Below are positions 24,067-33,212 of a stretch of 64,000 nucleotides of DNA, in pieces. How positions within the stretch are numbered: the stretch's first letter is position 1; each line of letters starts with the position of its first letter. The position numbers and the translations under genes were made by a program. This DNA comes from Girardinichthys multiradiatus (taxonomy: Eukaryota > Chordata > Actinopteri > Cyprinodontiformes > Goodeidae). The notes beneath the pieces are model-generated. The model was not told where the DNA came from, searched no databases, and was given only the letters and a program-made list of their open reading frames with translations. Location of the stretch: positions 44,269,975 through 44,333,974 of the forward strand of contig NC_061804.1 of NCBI RefSeq assembly GCF_021462225.1, in the 5' to 3' direction.

Positions 24067-24119
24067 ATTATAATTTTTGATGAATATTAATTAATCAATA
24101 ATCATAATCCTTACACGGG

Positions 24120-24773
24120 AGAGGGAAAGAGAGAAAAGTAAGAGCTGCCACTAGATCTATCAAAACTTGTCAAAGACAAGCTAGCTCAGGTGTCTCGTCA
24201 CAGCACAGTTAAATGATGACAACAACGTAAAACTGATATAGTGAGCCTGAAAGTGATCTGTTCCTAATTTGTTTACGTTTAAATGTTTGTTTATTGGGGA
24301 CATATTCAAAGGAGCTCATGTTTTTGTTATAACAACAGCATTTTGTATTTATTTAGATTACTTATTCAATTTTACAGAAACAATTCGGTTCAGTTCAACT
24401 GAGTTATCTTTATGTTTAATTTGACCTGAAAAGAATAAAATGCCAAAGAACTAAATGTTCAACTTAAGGAGTTTAAATAAAATGATTTTCATTTAATAAT
24501 TAGTTGTTGTACATTCTATTTTCGCTTACACATTTGACTGAGGGGGTACCTGTGGTACAACAAAATGGCTCAGAGGTTATACAAGTCAAAAAATATTGGG
24601 AACCACTAAGGGGTCCAACAATAATACAGTAATAAACATGCCAATTTTGAATATCGTGATGTCTATTTACATCACGATAAAGGCCAAATCTACTGAGTTA
24701 TAGCTTATAGGCTATTTTGTCCATCCCTAATGTGCACAAAGCTGTAGTTATGAATTTCAATCTCCGGTCAGCT
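24120..24773. other. Unassigned spacer
   Basis: AT-rich; no gene. GGGAACCACTA near 24598 looks like a hAT terminus but has no confirmed partner. Confidence 0.3.
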
Positions 24774-24778
24774 GAAAC

Positions 24779-25372
24779 TGTCATATTGTTTAAGGCCGAC
24801 TTGACCCACATGCAGAAAAACACGATTAAACAGAGAAACGTTTAATAAAACTTTATTTTCAGGCTCAGGTGCAGGAAACAGAAGTAGCAGAGAGACTGCA
24901 AGGGAAAACAGACGCAGGTAAGAACCACTACTGAAATTTTCAAACATACTCTATAGAGAAAACTTACATTGGGTAGGGTTAAGTCCGCCAGGGAGAAAGG
25001 TTGTGATCCTGGTGAGTGGCGGGCTATGCAACACTGCCGTAGCAGGTGAGTCCTGAGAGTTATGGTGGAGGGTGGACAGGGTTCGCTTGAAGCTGTGAGG
25101 ACAGCGTCAGATCTGGCTGCCAGCGGAACAAAACAAGAATGCAGAGTCCTTAAAAACTGTTGGTAAGTTCCTTCTGATATCTCTCATGAACGAGGCTTGA
25201 TCAACCACGAAGAGGCAAAACACTCAGGCGTCGAAGTACTGGCTCGCCTCCTTCTTATAGTCCTCCAGCTGATGACACTCATGCGAAACACCTGACCACC
25301 CTGAACTCAGCTCCTAATGCCCCTACTGGTGGAAGAGGGTTAGTAGCAGGCAAAAAGGACCAGGATCTGACA
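24779..25372 (-). repeat. 3' LTR of sushi-type element
   Basis: Same 594-bp length as the 5' LTR with about 11 substitutions and no length change. Confidence 0.9.
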
Positions 25373-25385
25373 CCATCTCTCCCTC
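25373..25385 (-). promoter_or_regulatory. Polypurine tract
   Basis: In sense orientation GAGGGAGAGATGG immediately precedes the 3' LTR, the position of the plus-strand primer in LTR retroelements. Confidence 0.7.
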
Positions 25386-26046
25386 AACGACCGCCTCCGG
25401 GCAGTCCAGACGAACTGGCCTGGGACGACCAGAAGTCCTGAATCAGTCTAGAGTCCAGGATGAAAGACCGGGGAACCCAGAGGCAATCCTCGGGACCGTA
25501 ACCCTCCCAATCCACTAAGAACTGCCACCCCCTTCCCCGTCGACGGGAGGCCACAATCCGGCGGATTGAGTAGGCCGGGTGGCCTAGGAACTCCCGGGTG
25601 GGTGGAGGGGGCACGGCCGGAGGGCAGAGCGTGCTGGACTGGACAGGCTTAATCTGAGATACATGGAACACAGGATGGACCCGGAAACTAGGGGGCAAAC
25701 GTAGACGTACAGATGAAGGATTAACCACAGAATCAATAACATAAGGACCGATGAACCTTGGAGATAGCTTCCGGGACAGAGACTTGAGCGGAACAGTCCG
25801 TGTAGATAACCACACCTGCTGACCCGGGCGATAGGCCGGAGCGGGTATCAGTCTTCTCTCGGCGTAGTGCTTGTTGGCTGCAGCAGACCGCTGCAATGCC
25901 TTGGTGGTAGCCGCCCAGATCCATCTGCATCGCTGGACGTGCTGTCGTACAGAGGTAACAGCAATCTCCTTTTCATCCACAGGAAACGGGCGGTTGAAAC
26001 CCCAGCGAGACCTCAAATGGGGAAAAACCAGTGGCAGTGGACACAT
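25384..26046 (-). pseudogene. pol: Sushi-type integrase C-terminus with chromodomain
   Basis: After the core, this frame encodes the coiled linker (HYAERRLIPAPAYRPGQQVW), the GPY/F module (LSPRFIGPYVIDSVVNPSSV) and LPPSFRVHPVFHVSQIKPV. It ends with a chromodomain, FLVDWEGYGPEDCLWVPRS. Chromodomains on Ty3-gypsy integrases bias insertion toward marked chromatin. This domain plus the self-priming site places the element in the vertebrate Tf1/sushi group. The frame is open to its natural stop just before the polypurine tract. Confidence 0.9.
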
Positions 26047-26842
26047 GTGAATTGTGTGAGTATTCCATCCAGGGCAAGTGGTCGCTCCAGTCAGTGGGAC
26101 TGGAAGATGCCGCGCAGCGTAGAGCTGCCTCCATCTCTTGATTCAGTCTCTCTACCTGGCCATTGGTTTGCGGGTGGTGACCGGAAGTTAGAGAAACATT
26201 GGCCCCTAACGCTGCACAGAACTCCTTCCACACCTGGGCGGTGAACTGAGGCCCCCGGTCAGACAGCACGTCCTGGGGAATCCCATGCAAACGGAACACG
26301 TGTTTGACCATAAGCTTGGCAGTCTGGAAAGCGGATGGTAATTTTCTGAGGGGTACAAGATGGCAGGCTTTAGAAAATATGTCCACTATAGTCGTGATAG
26401 TTGTCATACCGTGAGAGTTTGGAAGACCAGTGACAAAATCCACGATGATGTGTGACCAAGGTCGAGGAGGAACATCCAGCGGTTGCAGAAGGCCAGCAGA
26501 CGGCCGATTGGATGCCTTATTACGAGCACAAGTTCTACAAGCAGAGACATAGTCCTTAACGTCCCGGTGTAGAGTGGGCCACAAGAAGCATCTGGTTATA
26601 GTGGCAATGGTCCGACGAGCTCCCGGGTGGACGGCAAACCTTGAAGCGTGAAACCAGGTAATGAGCCGGGACCGAACGGCACTGGGAACATACATCCGAT
26701 TAGGTGGTCCAGATCCTGGTCCCGGGTCAGCAAGGAGGGCCTGCCGCACGCTGTCCTCAATCTCCCAGGTCACGGCTCCAAAGGTGCAGCTAGGAGGCAG
26801 GATTCTCCGTCTCACTAGAGGAAAACTGTCGTGACAAGGCAT
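25973..26842 (-). pseudogene. pol: Sushi-type pol: integrase
   Basis: The integrase inserts the cDNA into the genome. The HHCC zinc-binding domain is visible (WFHASRFAVHPGARRT... SACRTCARN). The DDE core follows: first Asp in SHIIVDFVTGLP, second in DVLSDRGPQFT, Glu in NGQVERLNQEME. The open frame of ~290 codons carries the whole catalytic core, so this is the best-preserved part of the element. A frameshift near 26000-26040 separates it from the C-terminal domain. The upstream frame boundary with RNase H is also broken. Confidence 0.9.
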
Positions 26843-27860
26843 CTGACTTAGTGTTTCTGGTACCAGGTCTGTAAGAGATCAATAGATTAAAGCGAGAAAA
26901 AAATAAAGACCAACGTGATTGTCTGGAATTTAACCGTCTTGCTGACTGGATGTAAGACAAATTTCTGTGGTCTGTCCAGACCAGCACTGGATGTTCAGCG
27001 CCCTCCAACCAGTGCGCCACTCCTCCAGGGCGAGCTTAATAGCCAGGAGCTCTCTGTTACCTACATCATAGTTCCTTTCCGCCGCAGATAAGTGACGGGA
27101 GAAAAAGGCACACGGATGGAATCTTGCGTCGAGGTCCTGGCGTTGGGAGAACACCGCTCCCACCCCGGTGTCCGAAGCGTCCACCTCCAGAACAAACTGC
27201 TTTACTGAATCAGGATGAACGAGCACTGGTGCCTGGGTGAACTTGGTCTTCAAAGCGCCGAATGCGTTGTCTGCTTCCGGAGTCCAGATGAACGGCACCT
27301 TGGATGACGTCAGGGCTGTGAGGGGACTGGCCGTCTGGCTGTAGTTCAGAATAAACTTCCTATAAAAATTGGCAAAGCCCAGAAACCGTTTTAGCTCCTT
27401 CCGAGTAGTTGGAATAGGCCAGTCCTCCACCGCCTTGATCTTGTTGGGGTCGGCGCGAACCTGCCCACCCTCAAGGACGAAGCCCAGGAAGCTGATGGAA
27501 GACTGATGGAATTCGCACTTCTCGGCCTTCACGTACAACTGATTCACCAAAAGGCGCTGTAGGACAAGCCGGACGTGCCGGCGATGCTCTGCAGGAGTCT
27601 TAGAGTAGACCAAAATGTCATCAAGGTAAACAAAAACGAACAGGTTCACGGTGCGCTGGGAGAGATTGAGCCCGAGACTTACTAAATACTGATTTTAAGT
27701 CATGATACTCACATGGTATTTGAGTAAGATCGGTGGGTTCAACCTCTCTCTCCTTTTCAGGAGTACTATGAGGAACAGCTGAATGGAGACAGGATGACAA
27801 ACACTGTGTGGACCAAGACTCTACCCATAACTCAGATGCAGGTTGTGATGTTGCAACCAA
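26790..27860 (-). pseudogene. pol: Sushi-type pol: deleted reverse transcriptase and RNase H
   Basis: The linker after protease ([20 protein letters not shown]) is visible at 27690-27750 in one frame. It then joins abruptly, at about 27655, to [15 protein letters not shown], the catalytic YLDD box. The first reverse-transcriptase motifs that normally lie between them are missing, a deletion I estimate at roughly 150-180 codons from family knowledge. The thumb region follows ([20 protein letters not shown]), then RNase H with [18 protein letters not shown] and the [14 protein letters not shown] helix. A frameshift near 27015 moves the rest ([27 protein letters not shown]) to another frame. The enzyme cannot be functional. 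Confidence 0.9.
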
Positions 27861-28276
27861 GGAAACCCTAGCACTAGAGAGCTCTGTACTATGGGAAATA
27901 CAAACAAAGTGATGAGCTCCCTATGATTACCAGGTAAAACCAATTCCAAGGGAAGTGTTCTATGGGTTATACTGTGGAGCATCCGGCCATCTAAGGCTAA
28001 GACTTGACGTGGCATGGTTAATGGTTCATGTTTTACCAGATCTTGATCAATTAAGCTCAGTTCACAACCTGAATCTAGAAGGGCGGAAAGAGTTAGGCTC
28101 TGTTGATTAAATACTAATGTGGCAGGTAATGTGAAACGTGAGGGCATGCCAAGAGGCTTCTGGTCCACCGGTTGCCCTGCTAGAACCGGCGGACCCAACC
28201 TTTTGGCCGAGCTGGACAAGCCAACACAAAATGCTCTGGGGACCCACAGTAAAAACACTGCCTGGCCTCTCGTCAA
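27821..28276 (-). pseudogene. pol: Sushi-type pol: aspartic protease segment
   Basis: This frame is -1 relative to gag and overlaps its end by about 95 bases, the layout expected for programmed -1 frameshifting in this group. The retropepsin active site is visible as ALLDSGCELSLID (near 28070), and a second conserved block, SSLVLGFPWLQHHN, precedes a stop at 27821. The catalytic Asp-Ser-Gly triad is intact. The protease would cleave the Gag-Pol precursor. Past HHN the frame is lost through a frameshift near 27840-27860. Confidence 0.85.
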
Positions 28277-29172
28277 TGATTCCGCTCATCATCACACAAC
28301 CGTGCCCGTCGGAGCTGCATGGGCTCAGACTCAGCCTGACCTGAAGCCTGTACCAGCCGGTTCGGCGTCTGGTGAGTGGTAAAAGATTGCACTCTAGGAA
28401 AAAACCGCTCAGCGCGGGTCCGCCTCCTCTCCCGCATATGGATATCCAACCAGAGGGCTAAATCAATGTATTCATCTAGGTTCTCCAGTTCTTCCAATTA
28501 AACTAGTTCATCCTTTAAATTCTCGTCTAGAGCCTGAAAAAACATTGACTTCAGGGCACTGGAATTCCAACCAGACGCAACCGCTAAGGTTCGAAACTCT
28601 ATGGAGAACTCCGTGAGCTGTCGATTGTGTTGCTTAAGCATACACAATCTACGAGCCACATCAGTCTGACCCATCTCTAGGTCAAAAATGGATCTAAAAT
28701 CTTTCACAAATTCGTCGTAAGTGCAGCCAAAATGATTATAATTAGTAAATCTTGCCTCCGCCCATCGGAGTGCCCTACCAGATAACAAACCTAGAATATA
28801 GGATACCTTTGCATCATCATGGGGAAAAGACTGTGGGGAACGGTTAAATACTAGGGAGCATTGCAACAAAAACCCACGACAACCTCCCACCTCACCGGAA
28901 AACTTCTCCAGGCAGGGGAAAGTGACGTCTCGGCCATGCGGAAGTTGCTGCGTGACAGGAAGCTCCGCAGCGGCCCGCGGTGGTGCTGTAGTTGTTACAC
29001 TCAGGGCGTGCTGCATGAGTGCCGTCATCTCCCCCAGCTGTTGACTAACCTGTCGCTGTTGTTCGAGGAGCGAACCGCGGGTTGAGTCATGCGCCTGGAT
29101 TATCAGACCCTGTTCCGAAACGGTTCTCCGTAGTTTTTTTGCGGGGTCCGGCTGGCCTGAGTGTTCTGTCAT
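28180..29172 (-). pseudogene. gag: Sushi-type gag with two in-frame stops
   Basis: Gag forms the particle that packages the element's RNA. An in-frame ATG lies at 29170-29172, within the last six bases of the LTR. The start of the conserved region resembles sushi Gag (DPAKKLRRTVSEQG). The capsid-like part contains FSGEVGGCRGFLLQCSLVF, ILGLLSGRALRWAEARF and EFSIEFRTLAVASGW. A TAA stop occurs at 28498-28500 and a TGA at 28273-28275, both in frame. After the second stop the same frame encodes a CCHC zinc knuckle, CFYCGSPEHFVLAC, and ends at TAG 28180-28182. The total is about 330 codons, so only the stops spoil an otherwise full-length gag. Pol begins in the -1 frame within the zinc-knuckle region. 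Confidence 0.9.
29155..29165 (-). promoter_or_regulatory. Primer-binding site consistent with self-priming
   Basis: Directly inside the 5' LTR (one base away) the sense strand reads AACACTCAGGC. Its complement GCCTGAGTGTT is found in the LTR at the predicted 5' end of the RNA. Tf1/sushi-group elements are known to prime minus-strand DNA with a fragment of their own 5' RNA end, and the 11-nt match fits that mechanism. Confidence 0.7.
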
Positions 29173-29760
29173 ATTGTTTAAGGCCGACTTGACCCACATG
29201 CAGAAAAACATGATTAAACAGAGAAACGTTTAATAAAACTTTATTTTCAGGCTCAGGTGCAGGAAACAGAAGTAGCAGGGAGACTGCAAGGGAAAACAGA
29301 CGCAGGTAAGAACCACTACTGAAATTCTCAAACATACTCTATAGAGAAAGCTTACATTGGGTAGGGTTAAGTCCGCCAGGGAGAGAGGTTGTGATCCTGG
29401 TGAGTGGCGGGCTATGCAACACTGCCGTAGCAGGTGAGTCCTGAGAGTTATGGTGGAGGGTGGACAGGGTTCGCTTGAAGCTGTGAGGACAACGTCAGAT
29501 CTGGCTGCCAGCGGAACAAAACAAGAATCCAGAGTCCTTAAAAACTGTTGGTAAGTTCCTTCTGATATCTCTCATGAACGAGGCTTGATCAACCACGAAG
29601 AGGCAAAACACTCAGGCGTCGAAGTACTGGCTTGCCTCCTTCTTATAGTCCTCCAGCTGATGACACTCATGCGAAACACCTGACCACCCAGAACTCAGCT
29701 CCTAACGCCCCTACTGGTGGAAGAGGGTTAGTAGCAGGCAAAAATGACCAGGATCTGACA
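29167..29760 (-). repeat. 5' LTR of sushi-type element
   Basis: In sense orientation it runs TGTCAGATCC...ATATGACA. A sense TATAAG box lies at 29642-29647. About 30 bases downstream of it is GCCTGAGTGTT (29607-29617 on the complement), the predicted RNA start. Poly-A signals are present near the 3' side (AATAAA complement near 29230-29250). Confidence 0.9.
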
Positions 29761-29765
29761 GAAAC

Positions 29766-30011
29766 TCAGTTTATCAGGGTCTTTTTACCTACATTATTCT
29801 TGTATGTTGGGTAAGAAGATGTTTCCTTCAACCTTTGTTCAGAGATCATGTTTACAATATATTTATCTATAAAAAAATTGCTCTACACAAAGCTACAGAT
29901 GCACAAACCATGCAGCCACCCATTTCTGCGTATCCCTTCTCCTGAGACAAATCTTGCTTCTCTCAGATACCTTGAGATAAGCCTAGCTGTTACCCCAAAT
30001 ACATAAGAAGA
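29766..30011. other. Unassigned spacer
   Basis: AT-rich; nothing recognised. Confidence 0.3.
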
Positions 30012-30575
30012 GAGTGTTACTCATCTCTATTTTTAGGTTCTAATTAAGTTCAAGTGGTTGTGAGAGGTACATGAGCTATTAAATAACTGAAGTGTTTCTT
30101 TAACATCAGTCAAAGAGTGACATCATAGCATTTTATTTGAAAATAGGTTGATATATTTTGTATTTATGGATTTTTAAAGTTAATGTTGGTTCAAAATTAT
30201 ATCAGGATAGCATGTTGTTGAGTTATATATACAAATACTGGAAAATGTAATAAGAAAAATATTTTCTTTTTAGCAACACTGTATTTAAAAAAACTGCATC
30301 TGGCATGTCGTCTGTATTGGCAATGAAAAACTTACATGGAAAAAAAATATTTTGATGACTTTAGTTAAACGGCTTCATGAGCCTGTAAAACATTCCCTGC
30401 TGCTTTAATCAACAAGCATCACCAAATATATTATTAAGCATGAAGGAATGGCACATATCATTAAGAACTGCGACAACATACAAGTAACTGCTTGAACAAC
30501 AACATAACTCTTTATGTTGTCATTGAAGAAGATATATTTTTGTCGTACTGTGCAGTCCTAGGTACTAACAACAAA

Positions 30576-30867
30576 CAGTTGAGCCCAAAATTATTCATAC
30601 TCCTTGAATTGGATGTGGGAAGGAACCCTTCCAACCTCAAAGACTTGAAAGAAAATCATCAAAATACAGGTGGAAACACAAAAAAAGCTGCCAACAATTT
30701 TAAAAACTGTTTGATAGCAGTAATGCCAAATAAAATGTTTCCACTGATTATTTAGAAGATGACAATCTGATTGTGTTTAGAGAGGCTTGTCTGATTTAAG
30801 AAACAAACTTTAGGTGAAAATATTTTTACGACTGTATCCATGGTATGGATAATTTCGGGCTTAATTG
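30576..30867. mobile_element. Short Tc1/mariner MITE
   Basis: The terminal inverted repeats CAGTTGAGCCCAAAATTATT and its complement near 30848-30867 match at most positions. The 292-bp interior has no coding capacity. The right flank is TA; the left flank has decayed to AA. Confidence 0.65.
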
Positions 30868-31574
30868 TAAAAACACTAGTAGACATATTAAATCCTGCCT
30901 TTAAAATTCACTTTTAAATATAAAAGTTTATGCCATGAAATTTGGCCCTGTGCTTTTGATTAATTTGTGGACAGCCAAATCATTTTATTGACTAACCCTC
31001 ATATACAGTATGATGACACATTCTTCCTGGTTACACCTCAGTTGTCCTTAAGTGGTTCAGGAAGGAAATCAAATGCCATCTCCAGCTTAATATGAGCAAC
31101 ATTAACCTATTTTCTGCCTCAGTAAACAGGTCACTGTCTGATTTCAAATGCTCTTTCGAAATGCTGTTTGTTATATTTCTTTTTGAAAACTCGTTTCCTT
31201 ACATTACTCTCCTGACAAAAACTTAGCATCTTGGCAAACTTTAATAACAGTGAAGACATGGCTGTAAATGGTTTCAAATGTGTGAATGTACTTTCACAGA
31301 AACATTTGATGGTACTCTTGCAGATCAATAAAACATTATGAAAAATTATTCAATTAAAAGCAATTGTCTTATCTGTACCATAAAGCCTTCAGTATGCAAT
31401 GAACCAAAGGAATATGCTATTTATTCTACAAACATATGCTTAATCAGTATGGACAGATTTAATAGTACCTCTAAAGAGGTCATTGATCATGGCTTATCAT
31501 TCAGCCTATTAAAAGTGAACATTGTGCTAGCTAGTTTTGTACCACTGTGTTTACAACACTTACAGGAAACAGAG

Positions 31575-31680
31575 AAAGCCAGAGCAGGAGCTGTCTGGAG
31601 AGCTCAGAAAGATGTTAGATATCCATGTTAAAGGTAAAGGTCACGAGACCATCTCCAAACTGCTTCATGCTCCTTAACAT
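31575..31680 (+). pseudogene. Tc1 transposase N-terminal relic
   Basis: One frame reads ELRKMLDIHVKGKGHETISK then LLHAP, the first helix-turn-helix of a Tc1-type transposase (family pattern ELR-RI-D-H--GKGY--ISK-L-VP). It is followed by a stop and no further transposase. It lies just inside the right inverted repeat of the 1.77-kb element; whether it belongs to that element is unclear. Confidence 0.4.
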
Positions 31681-31795
31681 TAGTCATTCTTTAAGGGATG
31701 TTAACTTTCTGTTATTTAATAGTATCTCTAAGTACCACCTGATCCTAATTAGAACCAACAAATAGAGATGAGTAACACTCAGCACAAAGACACTG

Positions 31796-32346
31796 TGTTA
31801 TGATTTGGGGTTGTTTGGTTTTTGGTTTCTGTTTTTTTCCTTATGTTTTTCACTGCTCCAGTCTTTAATCATGTCTCTGTTTATTGTTTTTCTAGTCATG
31901 CTTTAGTTTTTGTCTTCTAGTTCATGTGCGTTCAAGTTGGATCTGGTTATGCTTTCGTTTCATGTTTTTCTAGTTATATTTCTATTAGTTTGTTTCCTTG
32001 GATTTGCGTTCTGTTCAAGCCATGTTTTGCTCCAGTCACGTTTTGTTCTGTCAATTAAGTTTATTCGGTTCACCTGCACCATGTTAATCAGTTTTGTGTT
32101 CCACCTTTACCATGCTCCATTTAAACACCTTGTTCAGTTAGTTGTCGCGGAAACATCTTTTCATTTTCATTTTCATGCTCAAGTCTTGTTTTTGATGATG
32201 CCATGCCTGTCTTGCCTGCCCGGTTGTTGTTTTGTTCCAGCCTCATCTGTGAGTGAGTTTTTGTTTTTTATTAAATTGTTTTTCACCTACCGTCATGTTG
32301 CCTGCTAGTCTGCATTCTGGGTTCATCCGTTGTTCAAGTCCTGACA
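31796..32346 (+). mobile_element. LTR of another retroelement
   Basis: The segment begins TGTTATGATTTGG and ends GTTCAAGTCCTGACA, with thymine-rich U3-like sequence and AATTGT/ATTAAA signals near the end. The sequence right after it looks like a leader followed by a possible gag start, so this is more likely a 5' LTR than a solo LTR. No second LTR is present. Confidence 0.5.
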
Positions 32347-32580
32347 CAATGTGGAACCGTCCTCATCAATTAACATAACAACGGAGTTGCTCCTTCGGTC
32401 GGACGTGAATGGACGTGAACGGACGTGAACAGAACCGAGCAAGCATGGAGGATGGGGAATCTGGGGGTTAGTGTGGAGGAGTTTGCAGACTATTACCAAC
32501 TATAGGAGCCCTATCCCCCATGCTGTGATGACACCGGGCCTGGCTGAGGATCTGAACTGTTTTTTTCTGTAGGTTTGATT
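32347..32580 (+). pseudogene. Leader and possible gag start of truncated LTR element
   Basis: A leader with three GGACGTGAA repeats (32401-32431) precedes an ATG at 32444. In one frame, 32460-32530 gives SVEEFADYYQL then EPYPPCCDDTG, which resembles the N-terminus of gag proteins from fish gypsy-type elements. Stops interrupt it, and the sequence changes to LINE at about 32590. Tentative. Confidence 0.35.
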
Positions 32581-32599
32581 ACCAGCCTTTCACACCTCA

Positions 32600-33212
32600 A
32601 TCTCACACAAAGGGTCAAACTATATCTCCCACCAATAACTACAAGCCGTTCCTCTCTCCCCATGCCTGCACTAAAGATCAGAGAAGAAGACGTTAATAGG
32701 ATCTTCCAGTGTCTGATGGTGTTTCCCTTCTCTGCCTGAAAACCTGCACTAACTAACCCCCATCTTCACACATATCTTCAACAAGTCTCTGGAACTACAG
32801 TATGTGAGGTTCCTTCCTGCTTTAAATGCCCTACCACCACACCGGTCCCGAAGAAAAGCATTATCAAAGGATTAAATGTCTACAGGCCTGTTGCTCTGAC
32901 GTCTGCGGTCATGAAATCCTTTCAGCAACTGGTGTTGAAACACCTGAAGGACATTATAGGCCCCCTGCTGGATCCCATGAAGTTTGCTTACTGGGCAAAC
33001 AGGTCAGCAGACAGTGCAGTCAACCTGGGTGTATACTTCATCCTGCACCACCTTGACCACCCAGGGACGTACACAAAGATTTTGTTTGTAGATTTCAGCT
33101 CGGCCTTCAACACCATCAACCCAGACATCCTCCACCAGAAGCATACCCAGTTTAGAGTGCCAGCCCCCACCTCTCAGTGGATCACCAGCTTCCTGACTGA
33201 CTGGAGGTAAGG
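32600..33212 (+). pseudogene. LINE family X reverse transcriptase, N-terminal part
   Basis: A CR1/Rex1-like non-LTR reverse transcriptase. Frames in order encode VYRPVALTSAVMKSFQQLVL then HLKDIIGPLLDPMKFAYWA (template-grip region), followed by motif A ILFVDFSSAFNTINPDIL and QWITSFLTDWR. The sequence is then interrupted at 33212 by an opposite-strand L2 LINE and resumes at 35714. Several frameshifts are present upstream of 32911, and the endonuclease is absent. Confidence 0.8.

Larger units (their letters stand above)
21336..24115 (+). mobile_element. Solo LTR, family B, interrupted by an RTE LINE
   Basis: It starts TGTTGGGGCC and ends ATAATCCTTACA. It is flanked by CGGG at 21332-21335 and CGGG at 24116-24119, a 4-bp target duplication. 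Without the nested RTE element (22722-24077 including its duplicated target) the LTR is about 1.42 kb. A TATA box sits at 21414 and AATAAA signals near 22459 and 22568. A reverse-oriented relative lies at 40735-41829. The TGTTGGG start and the ATAATC...ACA end resemble family A, so the two are probably related LTR families. No internal retroelement region was seen. Confidence 0.75.
24779..29760 (-). mobile_element. Tf1/sushi-type Ty3-gypsy chromovirus, full length, defective
   Basis: Two 594-bp LTRs (24779-25372 and 29167-29760) bound a minus-strand gag-pol region. The element is flanked by GAAAC at 24774-24778 and 29761-29765, a 5-bp target duplication. By eye the LTRs differ at about 11 positions (~1.9%), so the insertion is fairly young. 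Order in sense direction: LTR, primer-binding site, gag, protease, reverse transcriptase/RNase H, integrase with C-terminal chromodomain, polypurine tract, LTR. The coding region has two in-frame gag stops, several frameshifts, and a deletion removing the first half of reverse transcriptase. It is non-autonomous. Confidence 0.95.
30012..31780. mobile_element. Unclassified 1.77-kb element with long terminal inverted repeats
   Basis: The left end GAGTGTTACTCATCTCTATT continues to 30046. Its reverse complement is at 31746-31780, with 33 of 35 positions identical. Weaker similarity extends the inverted repeats to about 110 bp (ATTAAATAAC occurs in both arms). No target duplication is obvious and no transposase frame spans the interior. 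A 292-bp Tc1-type MITE (30576-30867) and a short Tc1 transposase relic lie inside. The terminal sequence does not match a family I recognise. Confidence 0.55.

Noticed and set aside
21092..24608. hAT transposon suggested by CAGTGATTCTCAA and GGGAACCACTA
   Set aside because: Only about 10 of 13 terminal bases pair, and the 8-bp flanks (CATAAATG versus AGGGGTCC) do not match. It may be two unrelated repeats.
31131..31631. Opposed 65- and 97-codon frames as a transposase
   Set aside because: No catalytic motifs. Only a ~30-residue Tc1-like helix-turn-helix at the end of the plus frame region is credible, in a different frame.
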